Part shown: positions 25,201 through 37,200 of the stretch, piece after piece
How the letters are laid out: every line of letters starts with the position of its first letter
Numbering within the stretch: the stretch's first letter is position 1
Source: Escarpia spicata
Taxonomy: Eukaryota; Annelida; Polychaeta; Sabellida; Siboglinidae
Direction: 5' to 3'
Length of the DNA stretch: 64,000 nucleotides
Assembly: GCA_963995525.1 (NCBI GenBank)
Contig: OZ023211.1
Location: 53,564,914 to 53,628,913, forward strand
Notes under the pieces: generated by a model
Told to the model about the DNA's origin: nothing
What the model saw: the letters and a program-made list of their open reading frames with translations, nothing else
Database searches by the model: none
Program-made: the position numbers and the translations under genes

Positions 25201-28200
25201 GGGGGCAAACCTGGGGATGACTGGGAGTTATCTGGAGCAAACACAACTGTGGATAATCAATCAATATAGGGCAGTGCAACAGAATACAAAATAGGCAGAA
25301 TACTTTCAAAACATGTTATCTATCTGTAATTTATTTTAAATAGTGTAGGCTATTTACCATGTTTTAAATTAAATTTTGAAGACATTAAAATATTTGAAAT
25401 TTCTATTAATATAATAGTTGCAAGAAGTAAACAAAAACAAGAGTAAAACTATTGTAGAATTTGCTCCAAGCACACTAAAGAACAGGTAAATATCTAAATA
25501 CATCCACCCTGAAGTGTAGAATAGAATACTGCTATATAAGTCAGATTGTTTTGTAACAAAATTATGCATTAAAAATAAAATATGTTGTAACCATAAATAA
25601 TAAAGTATATATAAACTGTATGTGAAATTACCATTGTACACAATAAAATGTTCCTGCACGTTTAGACAACTTTGTCCACTAACAATATTTACACAACAGC
25701 TGACCCAATAAGTACGCTTTGGGTTAAACAACACAATGCTATGGGAAAAAACATGATCTAGTCATGTGGGGGTATAAAGGAATGCACGGTGATGGAAGAG
25801 AAGGGGATACTGATGATATACCCGTGTTTGCGAGGGCTGTGATGATACTGATGCTGTGAATGAGATTACAAAGTGTCTCCACCAAGCCATTATCCAGCAT
25901 CACCATCGCCATGTCATTCACTCCGATAAATATCTGCAGGAAACAAAAACAACATCAGTGACGCAGACGAGCATTGGACAGGTAAGTCTGTGTTGTAGTA
26001 CAGGCATGGTGTAGCATTTACCATCCGTGCAAGATTGCTGTGTAAACTGTGGATATCTTAAATATATAACAGGGTATTGTACTGAACAAATTAGGACAAA
26101 ATGGTCTCAATGCTATCATCAAGACGATACTTTCAATCAGTGAATTCTGGAATCAATATCTGTGTACATACTGTGATCAGGACTTCTGGAGTATGTCAGG
26201 AAATGTAGAAATATATGCTAGAATTATTTATAAAACTAGACCTGAGCAGATCTTCATGTAGATTGAATATGTGAGTATGTGAGTTATATCAATGTACAGC
26301 AATTGTCTACATTCTATGTACTTTTAAAATAGACCACATGACAAAGTTCTCTTTTGAGAAATTCAATAAAAGTATCTTGTATCTTGACCCTGTGCCAGTA
26401 AAAATATATATTAACAGTATCAAAACTTGATAGTCTCGGATTTGAGATGTTTTGTGAACGTGACAAGTAGGACAGCTTAAAGGCTGGGAAAGGGAGTACC
26501 TATGTTACCTGCAGCAGTACTGAGAGTACCCATGTTATGCTGGGTGTACACTGCTATAAACTTTCGTTGCGAGTCGTTTGCTTGATCAACAAGCAACAAC
26601 GATGTTTCATCTGACACCATCCTACATTAAGCAAATTTTGCTGCTGCGATTCAATTTTTGAAAGATGAATCAGTTCAACAACTGTTGTACAGGTCAAATC
26701 AACACGTGATTCAAGTTTTGTTGAGTACATTGTACGACTGATCAACTTTTAGTCGATCAAACAGACGACTTGAAACAAAAGTTTAACAGTGTACGTCGCG
26801 CATTACCTGCAGCAATACAGAGAGGATGCCCTGACATAGTCGGCTGTCGTCTGCGCTACTCTCCAGCAGGGCTAGGGTGAGGACTATGGATGTCTTCTGT
26901 ACCTCGCTTGCCTCTCGCAGCACTGACAGGTCAATACTGAAACATTGCAACACCCTTATATGGCTCTGTCCATATATGGGTTTGCCCTTATATGGTTGTG
27001 TCCATATATGGGCATGCCCTTATATGGGTGTGGTCATCATTATTATAACCACCATCATCATTGTCATCACTATCATCACCAACATCATCACTATTACCAT
27101 CATCACCATCACTGTCATCACCACAATCACCATAACCATTATCGTCATCAACATCATCACCATAATCATCAAGTAAAGTCACAAGTTGTCTACCTGGTAT
27201 TGAGAGAGAACGGGCGACCAAAGACGACGGTGAGACACGCCTCGGCCAACTCGACCGTCGCCTCGTGCTGGTGCAGTTGGTTGGCCAGCAGGTGAAAGCA
27301 CCGGGTCTTCAGGAAGTGGTTGACTTGTTCACAACTGGCTCGGTGCAGATAGACGTCCAGTAGCTGCATCGAGACAGAGATTGCATGTCGATTGTATACT
27401 GCTCTCTATGGGCGACTTGTTTACAGTATATGTAATGTAGATTGAAATACACTTTTGTGCACAGATTGCACAGATTAAATACATTGTACAATCTCCTTCT
27501 GATGTTACTTATTCTACGTTAGCCATATGCATGTGACTATAGTATAATCATTTGACTATAGTATTGTCACATGAATATAATATAGTCACGTAACTATACT
27601 ATAGTCAAGACACCTTCAATGCAAATATAGAGATGTCAATCAATTACAACTGTCCTGTTTTCAACGATGCATTATGCAGCTGCTCTCTGAACATGATCTG
27701 TCTGGCTATGCACTGGACACCCTGTGTCTTGCATCAACAAGATAGTCATCATTATTCCTCTCACCTTCTTTCCACGACTTTCTCCAATATATCGCTAGCT
27801 ACCTTTCCCTGCCACTTTCTCTGTCCTTTCACTCTTTTCTTTCTCCCTGCCGTATATCACAGCCCCAACCCATCTATCACAGCCCCCACCCCTCTGTCAA
27901 AGCCCCACCCCTCCATCATAGCCCCCACCCCTCCATCACTGCCCCCACCCCTACATCACTGCCCCCACCCCTACATCAGAGCCCCCACCCCTACATCACA
28001 GCCCCCACCCCTCCATCACAGCCCCCACCCCTCCATCACTGCCCCCACCCCTACATCACAGCCCCCAACCCTCCATCACTGCCCCCACCCCTACATCACA
28101 GCCCCCACCCCTACATCACAGCCCCCACCTCTCCATCACAGCCCCCATCCCTCCACCACCTCTCCATCACAGCCCCCACCCCTCCACTACAGACCCCACC

Positions 28201-31200
28201 TCTCCATCACAGACATCACCCCTCCATCACAGCCCCCACCCCTCCACCACAGACCCCACCCCTCTACCACAGACCCCACTCCTCCATCACAGCCCCCACC
28301 ACTCTATCACAGCCCCCACCCCTCTATCATAGCCCCACCCCTCTATCATAGCTCCCACCCTTCTATCACAGCCCCCACCCCTCTATCATAGCTCCCACCC
28401 CTCTATCACAGCCCCCACCCCACACAAATCTGTTAACTTTGAAGCAGTGTAAGAGCATCACCTCCCAGGTGCCGAGGTCATCGCACCTCTTTCTATGTTC
28501 AGTTGCTTCCTTGAACCATTGACCTCAGATCTACTTTCAGAAAACGCAACAATAGTTATTTAGAGTTATTTATTTTAGTTTTTAATATATGTGCCTCTTA
28601 AAGAGGGCCTTTCTCCCACCTGAGAAAGTTCAGTGGTGATATCCAGATGCCGCCACCAGTTTGGTGACAACTAATGCCCTAAATTCATTGCACATACATT
28701 TTAGTTGTCAAAAAGAAAATGTCTACATTAAATTTACAAATTGAATTATTTCTAACGGTTATTAGACAGAGGAGAATGACCTACTGACCTGTACGACGGC
28801 GACCCTGACCTGCGGGGCTGTGTTATGCGCCATAACGAGGATGACCTCAGGTTTGAGCAGCAGCTCAGTGACAGTCTTACAGCTGTCCTCTGTCACTCCG
28901 ACCAGCACCTGGGCCAGTAGCTCCAGCAACGCTACAAACATGGGGCATAAACAATTACACTCTAACCCCAGGGTTACAACCACAGGGGCTACAAACACAC
29001 GGCCGTAACAAAATTACACAAACCCCAGGGCTACAAACACACGGCCGTAAACAATTACACAAACCCCAGGGCCACAAACACACGGCCGTAAACAATTACA
29101 CAAATCCCAGGGCTACAAACACACGGCTGTAAACAATTACACAAACCCCAGGGCTACAAACGCATGGGCATAAACAATTACACAAACCCCAGGGCTACAA
29201 ACGCATGGGCATAAACAATTACACTAACCCAAGTTCTACAACCACAGGGGCGTTAACAATTACGCTAATCCCAGGGCTACAACCAGAAGGGCGAAAACAA
29301 TTACACCAACCCATTACAGTGGTCACTGGTAATACATAGAGATGCCTAAGAGTTGCAAAACAACAGCAGGGCCAACATGGGCTTAAACAATTATTACACT
29401 AAATTATTACACTAACCAATGCATAAAATTCTGTAAAAACATCTTTCTAGATTCAAAGGTTCTTCCGTAGTTCATTTATTCCATCGCTCTTTTGGTTTAT
29501 TGGTGTTCACTGTGCTTGAATAATGTTTGTAATATGAGTAGCCAGTGTAATATAAAAAAGCATAGCTTTTCTGAAATTGTCTAAATAATTTATTTTGATT
29601 GTTAGATGTGTAACTTTTCAAAGTGTCCACAGTTATTGTATACAAAGGTGTATAATGTTTGCTCCTTAATATCAACTAATGACCAGACCTGGTTGAAAAT
29701 ATTTCAGTAGTTAGTCCGATGGTTAAACAAAAATTTAGAAATTTGTACAAATGTACAGAATACTAGGTAGTTGTCATTGTTTTAAAACTAGTATAAAACA
29801 AGATGATTTACTATTTTAATTATGCAGTTCCTTTAAAAGGCTGATGCATGCACTACGTACCGTTGTCTAGAAGCATATGGGTGGACTCACCTGTACACAA
29901 GTACACAAGTCCCTCCTCCCCTTCCTCTATCCCATCCTCTTCCCTATCTATCCCAAGGGTTGCTCCCCCTTCAGCCACTGACACCGACGTCGTTGTAGTC
30001 GCAGTACTATAAACCACCCAATCCTCACTGCTCTCCGTCGAGTCATCAATCTGTGCTTTCCCATCATGCACTTCATGTCGGCACGTTGTCAGCGGCGAGT
30101 TGTCATTTTCGTCAGACACCAGCGACGACGCCGACATCCGAAAACTGTCTACCTCCATTTTCACCTTTAACCCCCACCGCTGATCCGAGATCGCTGCCGA
30201 GTCCTGGTGCATGCTGGGACGTGCACATTCGGACATGTAGTTCACCAGATCAGTCATCTCCGGACTCGCTGCCGAATGCGATGCCAGAAGTGCCTCTAAT
30301 GATTTCTTTTTGTCTTGCGTCTTCTCCACCGATTTGACCTCTTGATCAAAACAAGAGTTTTCATTGTCTTCGTCACTCTCCTGGCTGTCTGAGCAGTCAC
30401 CGCTGTGGCGTTTTCTCCTGTGTCTGACATTTCCGGGATCCTTCCTGTTCCGATCTTGTTTCGAGCCTGGGAAATTGATAACAGGAACTTGATGCGATTG
30501 CTCATCTGCAGAATACAGGGTGAAGTTGACCGTGTTATTCACCCCATTTTCCTCCCCGTTGCCGGGGGCAATGTGAGACAGATGCACGTTGACGTAGTTC
30601 AATCCTGCCTCCCGTTCGTCGTCTCGCAGCATGTGTCGACTGCGCATGCCCAGAGGCGGGAACGACTTGGTGCGTTTGCGCAGCACGTCCATCTCGGTGT
30701 CAGTTGCATACTGCTTCCTCTGGTCCATGTTAAGGCTGTCAATGGTTGGGAAACTCTGTGGGCGGATGAGTTTGTCTGGAACACAATTACAAACTAGCAG
30801 ATTAGTTAACTGTTTAACAAAGATGTAGACAAATTGGTGATATCAAAGATTTTCCTTCCCACAAACCGACGATGTGTTATGTTAATAAATTTAGGACTCA
30901 GCACTACTGCTACTACTACCAGTACTGAATACATTTTTTATCCATATCTAATTACGCATAACTTATAAAGTGAATAATGTAGGAACATGTTTACAATCTA
31001 ATGTTTCAGCTGGTGCCGTCTATTGAGTTAACACATTAGCAACTGCCAACTTTCAACATTGTCGCAAAATTAGAATTTTGGTGTGGTGTGACTCACACCA
31101 TGTTACAACCCGATCCATATCTATACATTTTATAAGTGGTCATCAACATGCAGATTTTTACAGAAAAATTCTTATGAAGTGATGAATCACAAGGAACTTC

Positions 31201-34200
31201 CAAATGCCAAAATGATTAGGAAAATATAGGAATTCTGTGAACATATTGCAAAATACAGGAATTACAAATAAAGTGTAGGAAACACGCTGAGCACCCTGCT
31301 GCAAGAGGCCTACATTCTGACAGGAAGCAGGGAGAAGGTTGGAGGACAGAGGCAGAAGGAAGGTTGGAGGAAGGAGGGAGAAGGTTGGAGGAATGAGGGA
31401 GAAGGTTGGAGGAAGGAAGGGGAAGGTTGGAGGAAGGAAGGTTGGAGGGAGGAAGTTGGAGGAAGGAGAAAGGAAGTTTGGAAGAAGGATGGAGAAGGTT
31501 GGAGGACAGAGGCAGAAGGAAGGTTGGAGGAAGGAGAGAGAATGTTGGAGGAAGGAGGGAGAAGGTTGGAGGAAGGAGGGAGAAGGTTTGATGAAGGAAG
31601 GTTGGAGGAAGGAGGGAGAAGGTTGGAGGAAGGAGGGAGAAGATTGGAGGATGGAGGGAGAAGGCTGGAGGAAAGCTGGAGAAAATTGGAGGAAGGAGGG
31701 AGAAGGTTGGAGGACAGAGGCAGAAGGAAGGTTGGAGGAAGGAGAGAGAATGTTGGAGGAAGGAGGGAGAAGGTTGGAGGAAGGAGGGAGAAGGTTTGAT
31801 GAAGGAAGGTTGGAGGAAGGAGGGAGAAGGTTGGAGGAAGGAGGGAGAAGGTTGGAGGATGGAGGGAGAAGGCTGGAGGAAAGCTGGAGAAAATTGGAGG
31901 AAGGAGGGAGAAGGTTGGAGGAAGGAGGGAGAAGGTTGGAGGAAAGAGGGAGAAGGTTGGAGGAAGGAGGGAGAAGGTTGGAGGAAGGAGGGAGAAGGTT
32001 GGAGGAAGGAGGGAGAAGGTTGGAAGGAGGGAGAAGGTTGGAGGAAGGAGGGAGAAGGTTGCAGGAAGGAGGGAGAAGGTTGCAGGAAGTAGGGAGAAGG
32101 TTGCAGAAAGGTGGGAGAAGGCTGAAGGAAGAAGCCTCACCTGCCATGGTGACACAGACTACCTCGTTCTCTGACTGCGAGTGGATGATGGTGCGGAACT
32201 TGGTTGTAGCTCTGTCATGTGACCTGATGGGCATCGCTTGACTCAGGGGACGTCTCAACTCTGGCTTTATCATTGCTGGACAAATAACAACAGAAGCAAT
32301 ATATATCTCATCTACAACCCTTTTTGATGCCGTTAAATGTTTTAATTATGTTTATTTTTATAATACATATTATACAGCACATGTTCTGGCGTGACTGGCA
32401 GAGTGCTTTACATTTCACCCTTCAAAGGCCCATTTATCCAACCCCAATGTGATGTAACCAGGAAGTACTCAGCCATTCAAAATTAACGCACAACAGTTTT
32501 TCACCACATTTTTTGTATGTTCAAGCTAGGCACAATTCAATGGCAGGAGTGTTTCATCCAAACAGTGACTTTTACACATTCACAGATTACTTAGTACTGG
32601 TAAAATGTGTCACAATTAAAACTGTAAAATTACAAATTACTGTTTTGCCAAAAAAAGTATACTTTTGACTTTTGTATTTAGCTTGTGTGGTCAAAAACAT
32701 AAACAAATTATGTTTAAAAAGGTTAATTTTTCAGGCATTTTTTTAATGTTAAAAGTTATATTGTTAAAAAAAATGGGCCAAGTGGCCCTGAAGTCCTTTG
32801 GACTAATACGTCTATATGTGACCCCGGCTGACCAAATGAGTGATAAGTCAGAAAAATGTTAACATTGTTTTCTTACATCCTTGTAAAGGTTTGGTAGGGT
32901 GCTTTACACGGTTTCAAAAAATATGACTGCTACAAAAATTGGCAAAGTTATGGAGCATTGAACATGGTAGGGATCAAAAAGTGAAAATGAAGAAAACGGC
33001 TGTTGAAGTTTTACACGATATATGCAAATGGATTGCATGGAAATATTACATGCACAACATACAAATGTGGCACACAGTATGTAATATGTATGTTAAAACC
33101 TTTAAAACCTACAGGCAACTGTCCAGTTTAACAGGGGTCTAGTGGCTTAATGCTGTCTGTTGACACAAGTTACTGCCAGTGATCAATTACACAGTAGTCA
33201 CAGTTTCCATCAAACAATAGCAGGCAGAGAATTTTAGCTCCACAGCTGGGTGTAATACACAACCAGAGCCACCACTGATTCATGGTCAAGTAGATTAGCG
33301 CAAGAAATCTGTATTTGATTGAATCATTCACAGATTTCTTGCTTGTGTATAGCGGAACTATGTCAACTCTTCTAATGGTTGACATTTGGTTGTTTCAGGT
33401 GTCAACTATATTGTGAATCTGTTATTATTATTCTATATTGATAGAATTGATTTACACAGTACCATGTCTACACAAGGCATGGCAAACGTAAACAGAACAG
33501 TAGAAAGCATTTGATACCAATAAAGTGTAGGATATTTCACTCTATAGTTGTCCAGAATATAAATTTTCTATGTTAGTCACCTACAAATTTCTACAGACAA
33601 TACATCTTTAACCAATATACACCACAGTCACACCATATTATAATAATTAAATGAACATCAAAATAAACACAACTTGCAATTATAGAAAATAAATAGTTTT
33701 GAAGATAAAAAGTGTTAGGCAACTGTTCAGTCTAACAGGGGTCAAGTGTGTCTACTCTGCCTGGGAGCTGTGACCAATTAAAGATTAGTCAAGGTTTCAA
33801 TGGAACAGTAGCACTAGGCTGCAGAGATTAGTCTTGGTGTTGACTTTGTGGCACAATAAACAAAATCTACTGTTGGGGGTGGTCTCAAGGGTCCTTCTCA
33901 AAGCACATCACTAGATAATGTAAAACTTTTTGCACTTTGGGGGCCCCTTAGGTGCTCTTAGAATGATTCAATCAAATACAGATTTCTTGTATATAGTGGC
34001 AGCACCCTAAGATACATCTATGCAAAATCAGAAAAAAAGTTGCTGAACAGTTTTTGAAAAAATAGGCCAAATGTTAAATTTTTACAAATTTTGGGGTCCT
34101 TGGAGGCCCTAGGGAGTCCTTAAAATGATTCAATCAAATACAGATTTATTGTGCATAGTGGCAGTGCCCTAAGATGTCTATGCAAAATTAGAGAAAAAGT

Positions 34201-37200
34201 TGCTGAACGGTTTCTGAGATACGGCAGTTAACGACGGACGGCGGATGCAGAGTGATGGCAATAGTCCCTTGGACCTTCGGCCAAAGGACTAAAAATAGTT
34301 TTTTTTAATTTGTATAATAAAAATTTATTATTCAAAACAATGAAAATTTTAATTTTTTCAGGACGTTTTTTATAATAAAAAGATCTACTGACTTACTCCA
34401 CTTATTTGTGAAGTAGAAGCTGTTGGGCATGTGGAAGACGAAGGTGTTTGCTGCAGCATGAACCAACAACAGGAAGTCACAGATCGGCATGACAACGTGA
34501 AGGTCAGGCGGGTGGCCAATCAGCTGCTGGATGATGGAGGTCAGGGACTGACAGAGAGGCAGAGACAGAGATGGACAGCCATCTTGAATTCTCTCCTGAA
34601 ACACAACACGACAGATAATTAAAATTATGTAGTTAACAAAGTTGATTCAATTAATTTGTTGTGTTGGATGTTTCTATTATTTGACTAGGCTGACATTGTG
34701 TAGTTTGTAAGTAAAAGTTTACATTTAACTATAAGTGTTAAGTTATTAACCATCATGCTATGGGTGAGGGTTCAGTTTTTTTTAGACTTCTCCAGAGATT
34801 GGTCACAAACCAAACAACAATAATTACTTTAATGCCTACAATTAAACTAACAATAACATTAAGAAATTTACAACATGTTTTATGGCATTAGTTATTATTA
34901 TTATAATTTAAAAAAAGTCACTCTATCCTTTCAATAAAAATGTCAATAAATACTAGTAATATTTCAACAATAATAATAAACACACTATCACACAGAAGTA
35001 TGATAGAACAACTTAACAACTCATGTATTAATGCATAAATTTTGCCATAATACACAAAGTATTCAATTTTATAGCAGCCTTTAAGAATTCACACAACTTA
35101 CGAGAAATATCATAGTGATTTTGTGGACGAGCTGAACATTCTGCATCTGTTGGACGTTGAAGGCGCGATGAGGGTGATCGCCCCTCACTAGGGCAGCCAG
35201 GGCCTGTAGCCCCACATGCCACACCCTCGTGTCCACTCTCTGCCACACCCTCCAGGCCAGCAGGATACAGCCAATGAGTTGCACATCACGGATCAGGGCT
35301 GATGTGTTCATAACTGCACGATATCCCCCTTGGTGGCGCTGCAGGATGGGCTCTGTCACACACCAGTCGAGTAACACCTGGTGGCATATTTATGAAGCTT
35401 AGCACCAAAACAATCTCAATGAACTGAATGCATTATTTTTGTATTTAATCCTGAGAATTTCATGATAAAAAGTCGTTGATAGTTTTGTAAATTGTTTTCT
35501 TGCATGACTGAAAATTATTCAGCTGTCGCAAGGGTTTTCTGCTTTATTAAAACTAATTTTGTAATACAAATTTGGTGCATTGCAAACACACAGCAAGTAC
35601 ACATAAGATTAATAATTTACCTCCTGGAAACATGTTCCATTTTATTTGTCTCATCAGAAGAACACATATTCTTAACTTCCTTCCAAATATGGATTATATG
35701 CCGAGATCAGCAAAAAGTATGTCATGTTTAGTAAATATCCAGCTTTTACAAAAAAATATGTTGTCACAATGCAAGAATATATTCCATAACACCTATGTTG
35801 CAAACAATAAAATGATAAAATCATGGAAACATCTTATTTTTTAAGTTTCAACTCACCTTTAGAAGGTCATATCCCACCATGCACCTGGGTGTGAGAAGAA
35901 TCTTGACAAGCATGCCATAACCATCCATGTTGATGAAGTCCTGCTCGTAGTGAGAGCTGTAGCCAATCATAGTGAAGAGAAGCCGTAGAGCCCGAGCCTG
36001 CTGTTTCTCACTTCCTTCCTGTTCCACGACCTAACATGGTAACACATTTGTAAGAAACACCATCCACCTAATGAGAATGAATTCAAAAATGAGCAAAATA
36101 TTTCTCTTTCATTTTAAGCTGTTTATGCCACAAATATAGCAAGATCAAATACACATACCCGTGATAAATTGATTAGGTTGGCAAAATCACACTAAACACT
36201 GATGTTTAAACTACAGTTCATAAAACTGGAAATACTATTTGGACAGATATTTGTTTGGTGATATAGCCTGTTTTATATATCTATACAGACAGTCGGTCTT
36301 CTTTGCATCCTTTCCAGCTCATGTACTTATACGGCTTCCATATGTGTATGCTCGTAGTCTACATAGGTATCTATAATCATGCTAGTGTATGTGTGTGTAT
36401 GTGTGTGTATATGTGGGGTATGTGTGGGGGTATGTGTGGGGGAATGTGGAATTGGAACAATTTATTCGACAATAAACAAACAAAAGCACACAATGCAACA
36501 CACATTTTTACAATAGTCGGGAGGCTCTCACTAAGGCTCAAAAGCCGCTACCGTGAGAGCCACCCACGGGAAAAGAATATTTACTGCAAGTAGTCAATTA
36601 AACATAATAAATGATTATTCAGTAGGCTACTTTTATGCCATTCCTATCCGTATTCTCCCACTGTGGTGCACACCGTAAAAATATGAAGTGATTTGGTATA
36701 ATATACACAAGGTCGCCATAATCCAGCACAATAATAATGAGCCTACATGTGATTTATCAATGGCTGTCTCATTTCATAGAAAAGCACTTCATTGGAGAAT
36801 GTGTGGGGGTATATGTGTGGGTATGTGTGGGGGTATATGTGTGGGGGTATGTGTGGGGGTATATGTGTGGGGGTGTGTATGTGTGGTGGTATGTGTGTGT
36901 GGGGGTATGTGTGTGTGTACGTAATGTGTGTGTATATTTGGGGGTATATGTGGTGGTATGTGTGGGGATATGTGTGTGGGTATATGTGTGGGATATTAAC
37001 ATTTTCCTCCTAGATGGACAAACTTTCGGGGATTACCGGGTAATCTATGACGACCCCTTGGAAGAGATTTTATATGTTTTAGGGTTTGTACCAGATGTTA
37101 GACAGACATAAGCCTGGTTTCTGCAATGGTTCTGAGCCACGTAAACAGTCAGCCAATTCAGTACCTAATTTGAACTGCGGAAAATCTTCTCAAATTTACA

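Larger units (their letters stand above)
32487..34396. other. Intron holding two diverged direct repeats and repeat A
   Basis: Apart from the listed repeats, nothing was recognised. Also plain are 34596-35101, 35378-35856, 36031-36383, 37842-38689, 40151-40675, 41441-42048 and 42706-43059. Confidence 0.5.

Noticed and set aside
27633..28391. 252-residue Pro/His-rich forward ORF
   Set aside because: Mostly the 20-bp C-rich array, antisense to a LYST intron.
31158..32273. ORFs up to 371 residues, Pro/Ser/Leu-rich or Glu/Arg-rich
   Set aside because: Products of the 21-bp array on both strands. Only the 44 codons of exon 18 are real.
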